From Streptomyces uncialis (lineage in GTDB: Bacteria; Actinomycetota; Actinomycetes; Streptomycetales; Streptomycetaceae): a DNA stretch of 64,000 bases. The first letter of the stretch is position 1. Each line of letters starts with the position of its first letter. The notes beneath the pieces are model-generated. The model did no database searches and was not told the DNA's origin. It worked only from the letters and a program-made list of their open reading frames with translations. A program made the translations under genes and the position numbers. The stretch lies in NCBI RefSeq assembly GCF_001905345.1, contig NZ_LFBV01000007.1:124001-188000 (forward strand). The letters are read 5' to 3'. Shown here one piece after another: positions 8,659 to 17,586 of this stretch.

Positions 8659-9717
8659 TCACACCGGGACGAGTTCACCGGACAGCAGCCGTCTGATGTC
8701 CCGGACGGCCGCACGGCCCGCGCGGTTCGCTCCGATCGTGCTGGCCGAGGGCCCGTAGCCGACCATATGCACCCGGGGGTCGGCGATGGCCCGGGTCCCG
8801 TCGATACGGATGCCGCCGCCGGGCTCCCGCAACTTCAGCGGCGCGAGATGGTCGATGACCGGACGAAAGCCTGTCGCCCACAGGATGACATCGGCCTCGA
8901 CGCTCCGTCCGTCCTCCCAGACCGCTCCGTCCGGGGTGATCCGGTCGAACATCGGCAGCCGGTCGAGAACCCCGTCGGCGCGGGCCTGCCGCACCGCGTC
9001 GGTGAGCGGCAGCCCCGTCACGGACACCACGCTCCGGGGAGGCAGACCCGCCCGGACCCGCTCCTCCACCAGGGCCACCGCCGATCGCCCCGCACCCTCG
9101 TCGAAAGGGCCCTCGACGAACACCGGGGGCCGCCGGGTCACCCAGTACGTGGCGGCGGCGTACGGCGCGATCTCCATCAGATGCTGGGTGCCGGACGCCC
9201 CGCCGCCCACCACGAGCACGCGCAGCCCGGCGAACTGCTCCGGCCCCTGGTAGCGCGCCGTGTGCAACTGCTGCCCGCGGAATTCCTCCTGCCCCGGGTA
9301 GCGCGGCCAGAAGGGCCGGTCCCAGGTCCCGGTCGCGTTGATCAGTGCCCTGGTCGCCCAGGTACCCGCCGAGGTCTCGACGAGCAGTCGGCCGTCATCG
9401 CCGTCCCGGACCGTCCGTACATCGACCGGACGCCGGACCCGGAGATCGAAGGTGCTCTCGTAGGAGGCGAAGTACTCCCCGATGACCTCCGAGGAAGGCC
9501 GCGCGGGGTCGGCGCCGGTCAGTTCCATACCGGGCAGCGCGTGCATGCCGTGCACCTTGCCGTACGTCAGGCTGGGCCAGCGGAACTGCCAGGCGCCGCC
9601 CGGGCGCGGGGAATGATCGAGGACCACGAAATCCCGCTCCGGCTCCAAGCCCGTGCGGCGCAGATGGTAGGCGCTGGACAGGCCCGCCTGCCCGGCGCCG
9701 ATCACCACGACGTCCAT
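8659..9717 (-). CDS. Flavin-containing monooxygenase / NAD(P)-binding oxidoreductase
   Basis: From ATG at 9717 the protein (352 residues) begins MDVVVIGAGQAGLSSAYHLR, the FAD-binding Rossmann motif. A second Rossmann motif for NADPH (VLVVGGGASGTQHLMEIA) lies mid-protein, and ILWATGFRP is the ATG-containing linker typical of flavin monooxygenases and related reductases. Such enzymes oxygenate N-, S- or ketone substrates, or reduce disulfides; the substrate is unknown. An in-frame GTG at 9768 would add 17 residues (VNEFGDLSGGG) and is an equally possible start, since neither has a strong ribosome binding site. The gene is monocistronic and convergent with the MltG-like gene. Confidence 0.83.
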   Translation of the reverse strand: MDVVVIGAGQAGLSSAYHLRRTGLEPERDFVVLDHSPRPGGAWQFRWPSLTYGKVHGMHALPGMELTGADPARPSSEVIGEYFASYESTFDLRVRRPVDVRTVRDGDDGRLLVETSAGTWATRALINATGTWDRPFWPRYPGQEEFRGQQLHTARYQGPEQFAGLRVLVVGGGASGTQHLMEIAPYAAATYWVTRRPPVFVEGPFDEGAGRSAVALVEERVRAGLPPRSVVSVTGLPLTDAVRQARADGVLDRLPMFDRITPDGAVWEDGRSVEADVILWATGFRPVIDHLAPLKLREPGGGIRIDGTRAIADPRVHMVGYGPSASTIGANRAGRAAVRDIRRLLSGELVPV

Positions 9718-10056
9718 GAGCCCGTCGGCGGACGGGCCGCCACCACTGAGATCCCCGAATTCGTTCACGCTTCTACTAACCTGGGGGGTGTGCTGGATCT
9801 TCCCGGCCTCGGCCCCGGCGTCCTGGTGCGGCCCCCGACCGACCGACCCGTCACCCTGGTCCCGGCCCAGGTTCGGGCCCTGGCCCCGGCCCCGGCTCAG
9901 GTTCGGGGCCGGGGATGACGCGACCCGGTCGGCGACGCCCGCGGTACCCACCCCTGACGCCCTGACGCCCTGACGCCCTGACGCCCTCATGCCCTGGCGC
10001 CGAGGCGCCGCTCACGCTGCCGGGACCCCTGACTCCGCTTGCGCCCCCGGCGCCGC
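9718..10056. other. Intergenic region with short tandem repeats
   Basis: No gene is supported in this 339-base gap between two leftward genes. It is rich in short repeats. There is a run of GGTTCGGGCC/CCCCGGCC units at about 9868-9915 and an 8-base tandem (unit CTGACGCC) at about 9954-10000. Palindromic GC-rich segments such as CCGCTGCCGCAGGCGGCAGC near 10069-10090 overlap the end of the next gene. Confidence 0.5.
9954..10000. repeat. 8-bp tandem repeat, unit CTGACGCC
   Basis: Four perfect consecutive copies of CTGACGCC are followed by two degenerate copies (CTCATGCC, CTGGCGCC). The array lies between genes and is a plausible slippage-prone microsatellite. Confidence 0.7.
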
Positions 10057-11190
10057 CTACGCCCCGGCCGCTGCCGCAGGCGGCAGCAGTCCCCGCCCCG
10101 CCAGCACCGGGATCACGCCCTCGCCGAACCAGTACGCCTCTTCCAGATGCGGATAGCCGGAGAACACGAAGTGTTCGACACCCAGCGCGTGATACTCCTC
10201 GATCCGGTCGGCGACCTCCGTATGGCTGCCGACCAGCGCCGTGCCCGCCCCGCCGCGTACGAGACCCACGCCCGCCCACAGGTTGGGCGCGATCTCCAGG
10301 CCCTCCCGCGTTCCGCCGTGCAGCGCCAGCATGCGCTGCTGGCCGACCGACTCACTGCGGCCCAGGGCTTCCTGAGCCGTGGCGACCGTCCCGGCGTCGA
10401 GCTCGTCGAGCAACCGCCGGGCGGTGGCCCAGGCCTCGGCGGACGAATCACGCGAGATCGTGTGCAGACGGATACCGAACCGGACCGTCCGCCCTTCCCG
10501 CTCGGCGAGCCCCCGGATCCACTCGATCTTCTCCTTGACCTGCTGAGGCGGCTCGCCCCAGGTCAGATACACATCCGCGTGCCGGGCCGCGACCGGTCCG
10601 GCCGCGGCCGACGATCCGCCGAAGAAGATCTCGGGCAGCGGATCGGGCGGCAAGGCGGTCAGCCCGCCCTCCACGTGGTAGTGGTCACCGCGGAAGTCGT
10701 ACGGTTCGCCGCGCCATACCCCGCGGACGACCGTCAGGAACTCGTCGGTTCGGGCATAGCGGCGATCGTGGTCCAGATGATCACCGTAACGGCGCTGTTC
10801 GGCTCCGTCGCCACCCGTGACGACGTTCAGCAGCAGCCGTCCGCGGGTGATGCGCTGATAGGTGGCCGCCATCTGCGCGGCGAGCACCGGGGACACGACA
10901 CCGGGACGGAACGCGACGAGGAACTTCAGCCGTTCGGTGTGCTGGGACAGGGCCACCGTGGTCAGCCAGGAGTCCTCGCACCACGTTCCCGTGGGCGTCA
11001 GCGCTCCCTCGAAACCGACCTGCTCCGCGGCCTTCGCGATCTGCGTCAGATACGCGATATCGGGTGCCCGGACACCACTCGCGGGGCCGGTACGGGAGTG
11101 GTTGACCCCGCCGTCGGCGTAGACGTGGCGGTCCACCAGGGTGCGGCCGTCGCCCCCGGTCGGCAGGAACCAGTGGAGATGCACGGTCAT
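10057..11190 (-). CDS. ssuD: FMNH2-dependent alkanesulfonate monooxygenase
   Basis: The 377-residue product belongs to the LLM class of flavin-dependent oxidoreductases and matches SsuD in length and content. It begins MTVHLHWFLPTGGDGR and contains PTGTWCEDSWLTTVAL, LLLNVVTGGDGAEQRRYGD and EIFFGGSSAAAGPVAARHAD. SsuD cleaves the C-S bond of alkanesulfonates to give sulfite and an aldehyde using reduced flavin from a partner reductase. ATG at 11190 overlaps the stop of the upstream ATPase gene by 4 bases (ATGA), so the two were translationally coupled. No substrate-binding protein, permease or SsuE-type reductase is next to it. A sulfur-operon leader peptide lies upstream. Confidence 0.88.
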   Translation of the reverse strand: MTVHLHWFLPTGGDGRTLVDRHVYADGGVNHSRTGPASGVRAPDIAYLTQIAKAAEQVGFEGALTPTGTWCEDSWLTTVALSQHTERLKFLVAFRPGVVSPVLAAQMAATYQRITRGRLLLNVVTGGDGAEQRRYGDHLDHDRRYARTDEFLTVVRGVWRGEPYDFRGDHYHVEGGLTALPPDPLPEIFFGGSSAAAGPVAARHADVYLTWGEPPQQVKEKIEWIRGLAEREGRTVRFGIRLHTISRDSSAEAWATARRLLDELDAGTVATAQEALGRSESVGQQRMLALHGGTREGLEIAPNLWAGVGLVRGGAGTALVGSHTEVADRIEEYHALGVEHFVFSGYPHLEEAYWFGEGVIPVLAGRGLLPPAAAAGA

Positions 11191-12155
11191 GCTGGGAACT
11201 CCCGGGAGTGGTGCGGAGGGACGACGGCCGGTGACGGACCTCGGCGACGGCCGGGAGCACCCGTGCCCTCGTCCAGTTGCTCGCGAAGACGCGCCCGCAG
11301 GACGGCGAATCGGGGGTCGGAGGTGTCGTGGGGGCGTCCGGGGCCGATCCCGGTCTCGTGCGCGATGACCCCGGCCGACATCACGAGCACCCGGTCGGCC
11401 AGGAGCACCGCTTCGTCCACGTCGCGTGTGGCGAGGAGAACCGCGTGGCCGTGCCGTCGCCACTGCTCGCCGATGTGGTGCCGTGCGGCGCCGGTCGGTG
11501 CGTTGCGGGCGGCGAAGGGCTCGTCCAGCAACAGGAGTTCGGGTTCACGGCGCTGCGCCCCCGCGGGCCGCGTATGCCGCTGAGCGGCTGCGGGGGACAC
11601 GAACTCGGTCCAGGTGCAGATGGCCCGCTCCGGTCGGGTCGCCGGTCGGGCCCAGTCGGACGGTACCGACGCGGAGGGTATCCGGTGGGACTGCGTGTGG
11701 GAGGGGCGGCCGGGGGACGTCTGTGGCCGAAGGCGGCGCCTGATCCTCGTCCACGGTCCGGGGCGCGGGGTCACGAGGGACACGGCCCTGCCGCGGGTGA
11801 CGAGGACGGTTCCCTGGATCTCGCGGTCGAGACCGGCGAGTACGCGGAGCAGGGTGGACTTGCCGCACCCCTTGGGACCGAGCAGGGCGACGACCTCACC
11901 GGGACGGACGTCGAGATCGAGCCCGTCGATCACCGGCCGTCCGTCGAAGCGGCGGGTCAGTCCCTCGACATGGACCACGGGATGGCCCGACACGACCGGC
12001 GAGAAAGGTGTGACGGTTCGGGAACTCTGTGTGATGGATGGCGCGTTGTCCTGGACGGAAGGCTTGGCGAGCCCTCCGGCGGTCGGGGAATGATCAGGCG
12101 CGGCGGCCCGCGTCACCTTCGACGGGATCGCTGCCCGGTGGGGACCGGTCGCCAT
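11187..12155 (-). pseudogene. Degenerate sulfonate ABC transporter ATPase (SsuB-like), probably inactive
   Basis: The reading frame is open (322 residues from ATG at 12155) but the core is damaged. The N-terminal part is good: VEGLTRRFDGRPVIDGLDL, then Walker A GPKGCGKSTLLRVLAGLD. The Q-loop region reads AVSLVTPRPGPWTRI, without the expected Gln. The LSGG signature is absent, replaced by FVSPAAAQRHTRPAGAQRRE. Walker B LLLLDEPFAA is intact, but the following D-loop LDAL is RNAP, and the switch His reads LLATRDVDEA instead of LLVTHDVDEA. About 60 residues between Walker A and B have no family resemblance and look out of frame. The stop overlaps ssuD. A sequencing error or compensated frameshifts could mimic this. 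Confidence 0.65.
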
Positions 12156-12649
12156 GGCAGCAGCCTTTCGAGCGTACGGACGACGAGACCGGCGAGGACG
12201 CCGGGAGGGGAGTCGAACGAGGGGGGGTGGGAGCCGTGCCCGTGAGGGCCTGCGGCTGAGGCGAATGCCGGTCGTACGGGGCCTTGTCCGCCCTGTCCGA
12301 GTCGTATCCGCCCTGTCCGGCGATACCTCCGTGCCTGCCTGCCCTGGGCGACGACTCAATGGCGCCCGGTCGAGCGGACCGGGGCGGGCGTACTCGATAT
12401 CGCCGGATTCGCGCCGACCTTGCCGCTGCGAGCGGCCGTCCACACCGTGACGTCCCGGTGGCCCCGTCGGATCAGGATCAGACCCCGGAAGGTCGGACAC
12501 TTGAACGAACGATCATGAGTGGGCATGCGGCGAGACGGAAGAAACAGGAGGGAGGATCCGGGATACCCGAAGCGTTACGCCCGGACTTTCCGCGTACGGT
12601 CATCGGCCGGAACGACCGGGTCAAGAGTGCGTCCGGGATCAGGGGTGCG
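12156..12649. other. Gap between sulfur leader peptide and degenerate ATPase gene
   Basis: These 494 bases separate the leader peptide from the ssuB-like frame. In sulfonate operons other transport genes would be expected about here, but I recognise no binding protein or permease in any frame. A short direct repeat (GTCCGCCCTGTCCG-like, about 12287-12322) is present. It reads as eroded sequence. Confidence 0.45.
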
Positions 12650-12733
12650 TCAGCGATCCCTGCGACACGCGGCGGACGCCACCCGCAGCAGGTCGATGTG
12701 ACCACGCGTGGTGAGCAGGACTGAACGCGACAT
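12650..12733 (-). CDS. Sulfur-metabolism leader peptide (27 aa)
   Basis: A 27-codon frame starts at ATG 12733 and ends with TGA at 12650-12652. It contains the stretch LLTTRGHIDLLRVASAAC followed by RRDR. Short peptides with this H-x-D-L-x-R-V-x-S-A-x-C pattern are known upstream of sulfate/sulfonate and cysteine genes in actinobacteria and are thought to act in cis as leader peptides sensing cysteine supply. Its orientation is the same as ssuB-ssuD, which it precedes by about 0.5 kb. The family resemblance is from memory; the frame itself and the motif are directly visible. Confidence 0.75.
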   Translation of the reverse strand: MSRSVLLTTRGHIDLLRVASAACRRDR

Positions 12734-13029
12734 GCGGCAGAACGTAGTCAGTCCGTCGCCGCAGGGTCAACGTCGTCTCGAAAGGCGGACCGCGTGTATC
12801 GGCCTACGGGTACGCCGGGGATGCCCCAGGGGAGAAGGCGTCCGATGGCTGCGCCACGACCGGGAGGCCGACCGGTCACAGATCACTGACCAGGGGTTTC
12901 GTCGCATCCGATCAGTGTTCGGTATCGGTTCGTCAAGGCTTCCCCGCCGCCGGGCGCGGACGCGGGGATCGGGCCGGATGACGGTGGGTGCCCATGCGAG
13001 GCGTGGGGCGGCTGAGCGAGGATGGAAAC
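12734..13029. other. Intergenic region between divergent units
   Basis: About 300 bases carry the promoters for the leader peptide (leftward) and the YjbQ gene (rightward). Short AT-richer stretches occur (TCACAGATCACTGACC near 12878). I see no gene. Confidence 0.4.
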
Positions 13030-13452
13030 ATGCCCGACACCTTCACCACACGCGTCCTCGACCTCAGCACCGGCTCCAGCGAATCCGTCACGGACATCAC
13101 CGACGCCTGCGCGTCCTTCCTGAACGACGTCGCGGCGGGCCGTGACGGTCTGCTCAATGTGTTCGTCCCGCACGCGACCGCCGGGGTGGCCGTCATCGAG
13201 ACGGGCTCGGGCAGTGACGACGATCTGCTGGCCATCCTGCATCAGTTGCTCCCGGCGGACGAGCGCTGGCAGCACCGGCACGGCAGCCCGGGGCACGGCC
13301 GTGACCATGTCCTCCCGGCGATCGTCGCCCCGCACGCCACGCTGCCGGTGCTCGCGGGCCGACTGGAGTTGGGTACCTGGCAGTCGGTCTGTCTGGTGGA
13401 CACCAACAAGGACAACCCGCGCCGACAGGTTCGGCTGAGCTTCCTCGGCTGA
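13030..13452 (+). CDS. YjbQ / UPF0047 family protein
   Basis: The 140-residue product matches the UPF0047 (YjbQ) family: NVFVPHATAGVAVIETGSG, then HRHGSPGHGRDHVLPAIVAP, LPVLAGRLELGTWQSVCLVD and a C-terminal RQVRLSFLG. Conserved histidines in PHAT and HGRDH probably form a metal/phosphate site. Members have been reported to have weak thiamine-phosphate synthase activity, but the physiological role is unclear. ATG at 13030 is chosen over the longer ATG at 12988 because of GAGGATGG directly upstream. It appears monocistronic. Confidence 0.85.
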   Translation: MPDTFTTRVLDLSTGSSESVTDITDACASFLNDVAAGRDGLLNVFVPHATAGVAVIETGSGSDDDLLAILHQLLPADERWQHRHGSPGHGRDHVLPAIVAPHATLPVLAGRLELGTWQSVCLVDTNKDNPRRQVRLSFLG

Positions 13453-14714
13453 CCGGCACCGTCCTGACAGAACCGGGCCGTCCTGACTGACCCGGGCCGT
13501 CCTGACCGACCGGAGCCATGCGGGAGCGCCCGCCCCGCCCCGGTCGCCGCCCGCCCGGGTCGCCTGGCCGGCTCGGGTCGCCCGGCCGGTGTCGCCCGGC
13601 CGCGCGACCGCCTCGCCGGGGTGCCGCTCGGCCCGGTGCCGCCCCGGCCGGTGCCGCTCCCGCCAGGGGTGACCCCGCCCTCCCTCGTGTCACCCCGGGC
13701 CGGACGACCCGCCCCCGTCGCCCCGCCGGATACGCGTCCCTCCGAGCGGACCGAAGTGATCATGTCGAAGGCGATTCGCCATATGGCCTGTTGTCTGCCT
13801 TCGAAACCGCCCCCCATATCGGATCGTTCCTTGTAGGGGCGTTAATGCGGGATTCCCGGATTCGCGGAGCGTTGTCCAGAAACAGATGCCTCGGGAGTTC
13901 AAACCGCTCCCCTTGTTTTGCCGGGCGGAGAAGCGGACCGCCGCGCGCTGGGGAATTGATGCCCACTCCCGTCATTGGTGATCGCCCCACACGTCCCGCA
14001 GGCCACACGCGGCGCGCCGTAATGCGCGGACAATGGAAAGCGGTTGCCGAGAGCGGGTGGCCCTCCCGTGGTGATGCCCGGGGTCGTCCGGGACGGTGTC
14101 CCGGCGTCCCGATGGGCACGCTGGAGGGCCTCAACGGGGCCTGTTCGTAGCCGAGTTGTGCGCGTTCGGGGCCCTCGCGCCCACCTGTGCCGGGGGCCCT
14201 GGAATCTCTCATATTCACAGGTCAAAGGGCATATGGCCGTCGGCGAGGTGCCCATGGGTGGTGACCGAACGGTGAAGTGACTACCAAAGCTTGAACACGA
14301 ATTGCACACATCACCTCTCCATGCCGCCTTCGATGGTCTAGATTGACCGTGCTTCAGATGTTCGGACACGAGAAGAACAATGTTGATCTCCAGGTCCGGC
14401 GCTATGGACAGCAGGCATTCGCGTCCCGGCGTCAGGCATGGAGTGATCAATTCTCGGGACCCGCGAGGGGGGTCTTGGGTGCGGGGAGCACCCGAGGTTT
14501 CAACGGGTTCCCGCGCACTTCGGAGAGATTCTGGCAGGACAGGCGAGTCCGCTGCCGCCAGGTGGGTCGTTCAAACAGCGCTGAAACAGCAGGCGTGTCA
14601 CGCGTGGGGGGCGAGGCCTCCCGGGGGAGGAACAGCGCGGTCCGGGAGGCGGGGGCTTCCGGGGAGATCAGTGTGAGGCGAACACATCGAACCGCTGGCG
14701 ATCTGGGGGGTTCT
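13453..14714. other. Long gene-free region and probable leader of the polysaccharide operon
   Basis: No frame in these 1.26 kb has recognisable protein content. The first 70 bases hold three near-copies of a roughly 20-base unit (CCGTCCTGAC-x4-CCGGG). Then comes GC-rich low-complexity DNA, followed by AT-richer stretches (about 13740-14000 and 14200-14450) that are probable promoter DNA. The frame of the first polysaccharide gene is open back to 14343, but that part lacks the family's protein features. A long 5' untranslated leader is therefore likely. Confidence 0.5.
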
Positions 14715-16193
14715 GTGCAGCAGGGGGAATTAGTCAACCCGTTTCCGTCGGCGCGCGGGCGTCTGGCGAACGGGCCCATCACCCAACCCGCGATCCACTG
14801 GGAGGAGCGGTACCGACGTACCGTGATCACCAGCGACACCGTGGCCACCGCCTTCGTGGTGGGGGCGATCGGGAACTTCTTCGGGGCCCGGGACGCGGCC
14901 AACTGGCATGAGAAGTGGGGAATCCTCGCTTTCAGCACCGAACTGCTGGTGCTGGCAGCGCTCACCGTGAGCCGGGCATGGGCTCCGGCCGTGCTCGGAC
15001 AAGGGGCCGAGGAGTTCCGCCGGCTCGGACGTTCGCTGTTCACGGCGGCCGTCGTGCTGGCGCTCGGCGGAATCGCCCTCACCTCGCGCAACATCAAGCT
15101 CTGGATCTTCGTCGCGGTCCCGGCGATCGCGCTCGTCACCATGACAGCGCGGTATCTGCTGCGCCTCTGGCTGCACAAACAGCGGAAGGAAGGCCGCTGC
15201 CTGCGACCGGTGCTCGCCGCCGGGAGCCTGCTCACCGTGCGCGACCTGATCAGCCGGGCCCGCAAGTTCCCGCATCTCGGCTGGCGGGTGGACGCGGTGT
15301 GCACGACGGACGGGCACGGTCTCGACGGTGACCACCTGGACGGAGTGCCGGTCGTCGGCCGGCTCGCGGATGTGGCCGACCATGTCCGCCGCGACGGCTA
15401 CCGTGTCGTCGCGGTCACACCGGACCCGCACTGGTCACCCGACCGGCTGCAACGGCTGGCGTGGAACCTCGAAGGCAGCGACGCCGAGATGGTCGTGGCC
15501 CCCGTACTGATGGAGGTGGCCGGCCCGCGGCTGCATGTCGACGCGGTGCTCGGCATACCACTGCTGAGGGTCAGCATGCCGACCTTCACCGGGGGCAGCC
15601 GGGCGGTCAAGGAAGTCGTCGACCGGATGGGCGCGGCGATCCTGCTGATGCTGTTCGCGCCGCTGATGGTGCTCGTCGGGCTGCTCGTGTCGATGGACAG
15701 CCGCGGCGGGGCGTTCTACCGCCAGCGCCGGGTCGGCAAGGGCGGCCGCGAGTTCACCATTCTCAAGTTCCGCACCATGGTCACCGGGGCCGACCGGGCA
15801 CGCGACCAGCTGGCCGACCGCAACGAGGGCGCCGGTCTGCTGTTCAAGCTCCGCCGGGATCCCCGGGTGACCCGGGTGGGAGCGGTGTTGCGCCGCTACT
15901 CGCTCGACGAGCTTCCGCAGCTCTTCAATGTGCTGACCGGATCGATGTCGCTCGTCGGCCCACGGCCTCCGCTGCCGGAGGAGTCCGCGGAATACGGCCC
16001 GGACATCCGGCGGCGGCTGCTCGTCAAGCCCGGACTCACCGGTCTGTGGCAGATAAGCGGACGCAGCGACCTGCCGTGGGAGGAGGCGGTCCGGCTGGAT
16101 CTGCGGTACGTGGAGGACTGGTCGCTCGCCCTGGACACCGTGATCTTGTGGAAGACGCTGCGTGCGGTGCTCTACGGGCAAGGGGCGTACTGA
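14715..16193 (+). CDS. Initiating polyprenyl-phosphate glycosylphosphotransferase
   Basis: The 492-residue membrane protein has an N-terminal block of four or five hydrophobic helices, a middle nucleotide-binding-like domain, and a C-terminal sugar transferase domain preceded by LLMLFAPLMVLVGLLVSMDS. The catalytic domain is typical of WbaP-like enzymes: FYRQRRVGKGGREFTILKFR, RRYSLDELPQLFNVLTGSMS, LVGPRPPLPEE and KPGLTGLWQISGRSDLPWEE. It transfers a sugar-1-phosphate from an NDP-sugar to undecaprenyl phosphate, starting the repeat unit. GTG at 14715 has GGGGGG 5 bases upstream, and residues before it look non-coding. It heads a cluster continuing to 42385 on the same strand. Confidence 0.88.
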   Translation: MQQGELVNPFPSARGRLANGPITQPAIHWEERYRRTVITSDTVATAFVVGAIGNFFGARDAANWHEKWGILAFSTELLVLAALTVSRAWAPAVLGQGAEEFRRLGRSLFTAAVVLALGGIALTSRNIKLWIFVAVPAIALVTMTARYLLRLWLHKQRKEGRCLRPVLAAGSLLTVRDLISRARKFPHLGWRVDAVCTTDGHGLDGDHLDGVPVVGRLADVADHVRRDGYRVVAVTPDPHWSPDRLQRLAWNLEGSDAEMVVAPVLMEVAGPRLHVDAVLGIPLLRVSMPTFTGGSRAVKEVVDRMGAAILLMLFAPLMVLVGLLVSMDSRGGAFYRQRRVGKGGREFTILKFRTMVTGADRARDQLADRNEGAGLLFKLRRDPRVTRVGAVLRRYSLDELPQLFNVLTGSMSLVGPRPPLPEESAEYGPDIRRRLLVKPGLTGLWQISGRSDLPWEEAVRLDLRYVEDWSLALDTVILWKTLRAVLYGQGAY

Positions 16194-16266
16194 TGCGCGG
16201 GAGCCGTCGACCGGCGAGCGCGTGGACCGCAGGCCGGGAGGGCCTGTCCGGATGGAGGGAGGGGTC

Positions 16267-17586
16267 ATGAGGATCAGCGTTTTCGGGCTCGGCTACGTGG
16301 GCTGTGTGTCGGCCGCGTGCCTGGCGAGTATGGGGCACGAGGTCATCGGGGTGGACGTGAACCAGGTGAAGGTCGACCTGGTCAACGACGGCAAGGCCCC
16401 GGTCGTCGAGGAGCGGATCGGCGAGCTCATCGCCGAGGTCGTGCGGACCGGCGCGTTACGCGCCACCCGCGACGTCCGCGAAGCGATCATGGAAAGCGAG
16501 GTGTCACTGGTCTGCGTGGGCACGCCGTCGGAGCCCAACGGCAGTCTGTGCACCACCTATCTGGAGCGGGTCACCGAGCAGATCGGCGCCGTACTGGCCG
16601 AACGGGCCGGCGGGCGGCACACCGTCGTGTTCCGCAGCACCATGCTCCCGGGTACCTGTCTGAACCTGCTGGTACCGATCCTGGAGAAGTCCGTCAGCGG
16701 CACCGCCGGGGTGGACTTCGGGGTCGCGGTCAACCCGGAGTTCCTGCGTGAGGGCACCAGTGTGCGGGACTTCTTCGACCCGCCCAAGACCGTCATCGGC
16801 GAGCTCGACCCGGCGAGCGGCGACGCGGTGCTGGCGCTGTACGACGGCTTGCCCGGCGAGGTGTTCCGGGTGCCGCTCCCGACGGCCGAGGCGATCAAGT
16901 ACGCGGACAACGCGTTCCACGGCCTCAAGGTCGGCTTCGCGAACGAGCTGGGCGCGGTGTACCAGGCGCTCGGGGTGGACTCGCACCAGGTCATGGATGT
17001 GTTCCTGGCCGACCGCAAACTGAACATCAGCCCCGCCTATCTGCGGCCCGGCTTCGCCTTCGGCGGCTCCTGCCTGCCCAAGGACCTGCGCAGCCTGATC
17101 CACGCGGCACAGCGGGCCGATGTCTCGGTACCCATCCTCGCCAATGTGCTGCCCTCCAACTCCGCGCATCTGCAACGCGCGGTGGAGATGGTCGAGCGCA
17201 CCGGCAAACGCCGGGTGGGCCTGTTCGGGCTGTCCTTCAAACCCGGGACCGACGACCTCCGCGAGAGCCCGCTCGTCGAGCTGGCCGAACGGCTCTTCGG
17301 CAAGGGCTACGACCTGCGGATCCACGACGCCAATGTGAGCCTCTCCCGGCTGCTCGGCGCGAACCGCGAATACATCGAGACGCGGCTGCCGCATCTCGCG
17401 CAGCTGCTCGCCGACTCCGTCGACGAGGTGCTCGACCACGCCGAGGTGTGCCTGGTGGGAACCAGGGACCCGGCCGTGCTGTCGGCGCTGCCGCATGGCG
17501 ACGGCCCGCTGCTCATCGACCTCATCCACCTTCCCGACGCCGACACGCGCCGGACCGAACCGGGGTACATGGGCCTTGCCTGGTGA
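16267..17586 (+). CDS. GDP-mannose 6-dehydrogenase-like nucleotide-sugar dehydrogenase
   Basis: The 439-residue protein starts MRISVFGLGYVGCVSAACLA (NAD-binding Rossmann) and matches AlgD in length and many blocks: NPEFLREGTSVRDF, PGFAFGGSCLPKDLRSL with catalytic Cys269, and LSFKPGTDDLRESPLVELAE. The GGSCLPKD and TDDLRESP blocks are closer to GDP-mannose dehydrogenases than to UDP-glucose dehydrogenases, so GDP-mannuronate is the best guess; a UDP-sugar substrate cannot be excluded. A very good ribosome site (GGAGGGAGGGG) precedes ATG 16267. It would supply an acidic sugar for the polymer. Confidence 0.83.
   Translation: MRISVFGLGYVGCVSAACLASMGHEVIGVDVNQVKVDLVNDGKAPVVEERIGELIAEVVRTGALRATRDVREAIMESEVSLVCVGTPSEPNGSLCTTYLERVTEQIGAVLAERAGGRHTVVFRSTMLPGTCLNLLVPILEKSVSGTAGVDFGVAVNPEFLREGTSVRDFFDPPKTVIGELDPASGDAVLALYDGLPGEVFRVPLPTAEAIKYADNAFHGLKVGFANELGAVYQALGVDSHQVMDVFLADRKLNISPAYLRPGFAFGGSCLPKDLRSLIHAAQRADVSVPILANVLPSNSAHLQRAVEMVERTGKRRVGLFGLSFKPGTDDLRESPLVELAERLFGKGYDLRIHDANVSLSRLLGANREYIETRLPHLAQLLADSVDEVLDHAEVCLVGTRDPAVLSALPHGDGPLLIDLIHLPDADTRRTEPGYMGLAW

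Noticed and set aside
9954..10000. 8-bp tandem array considered as origin or attachment site
   Set aside because: No partner repeat, integrase or tRNA gene nearby; a simple microsatellite is sufficient explanation.
13518..14150. 210-codon open frame before the polysaccharide operon
   Set aside because: Pro/Arg/Gly-rich, no motif, poor start context; likely a chance frame in GC-rich DNA.
14343..14714. Extended N-terminus for the glycosylphosphotransferase from ATG 14343
   Set aside because: The 124 extra residues are Arg/Gly/Ser-rich with no family match, while GTG at 14715 has a good ribosome site.
16267..17586. Calling the dehydrogenase UDP-glucose 6-dehydrogenase
   Set aside because: Blocks FGGSCLPKDLRSL and FKPGTDDLRESPLVELAE and overall length fit AlgD-type GDP-mannose dehydrogenases better; still uncertain.
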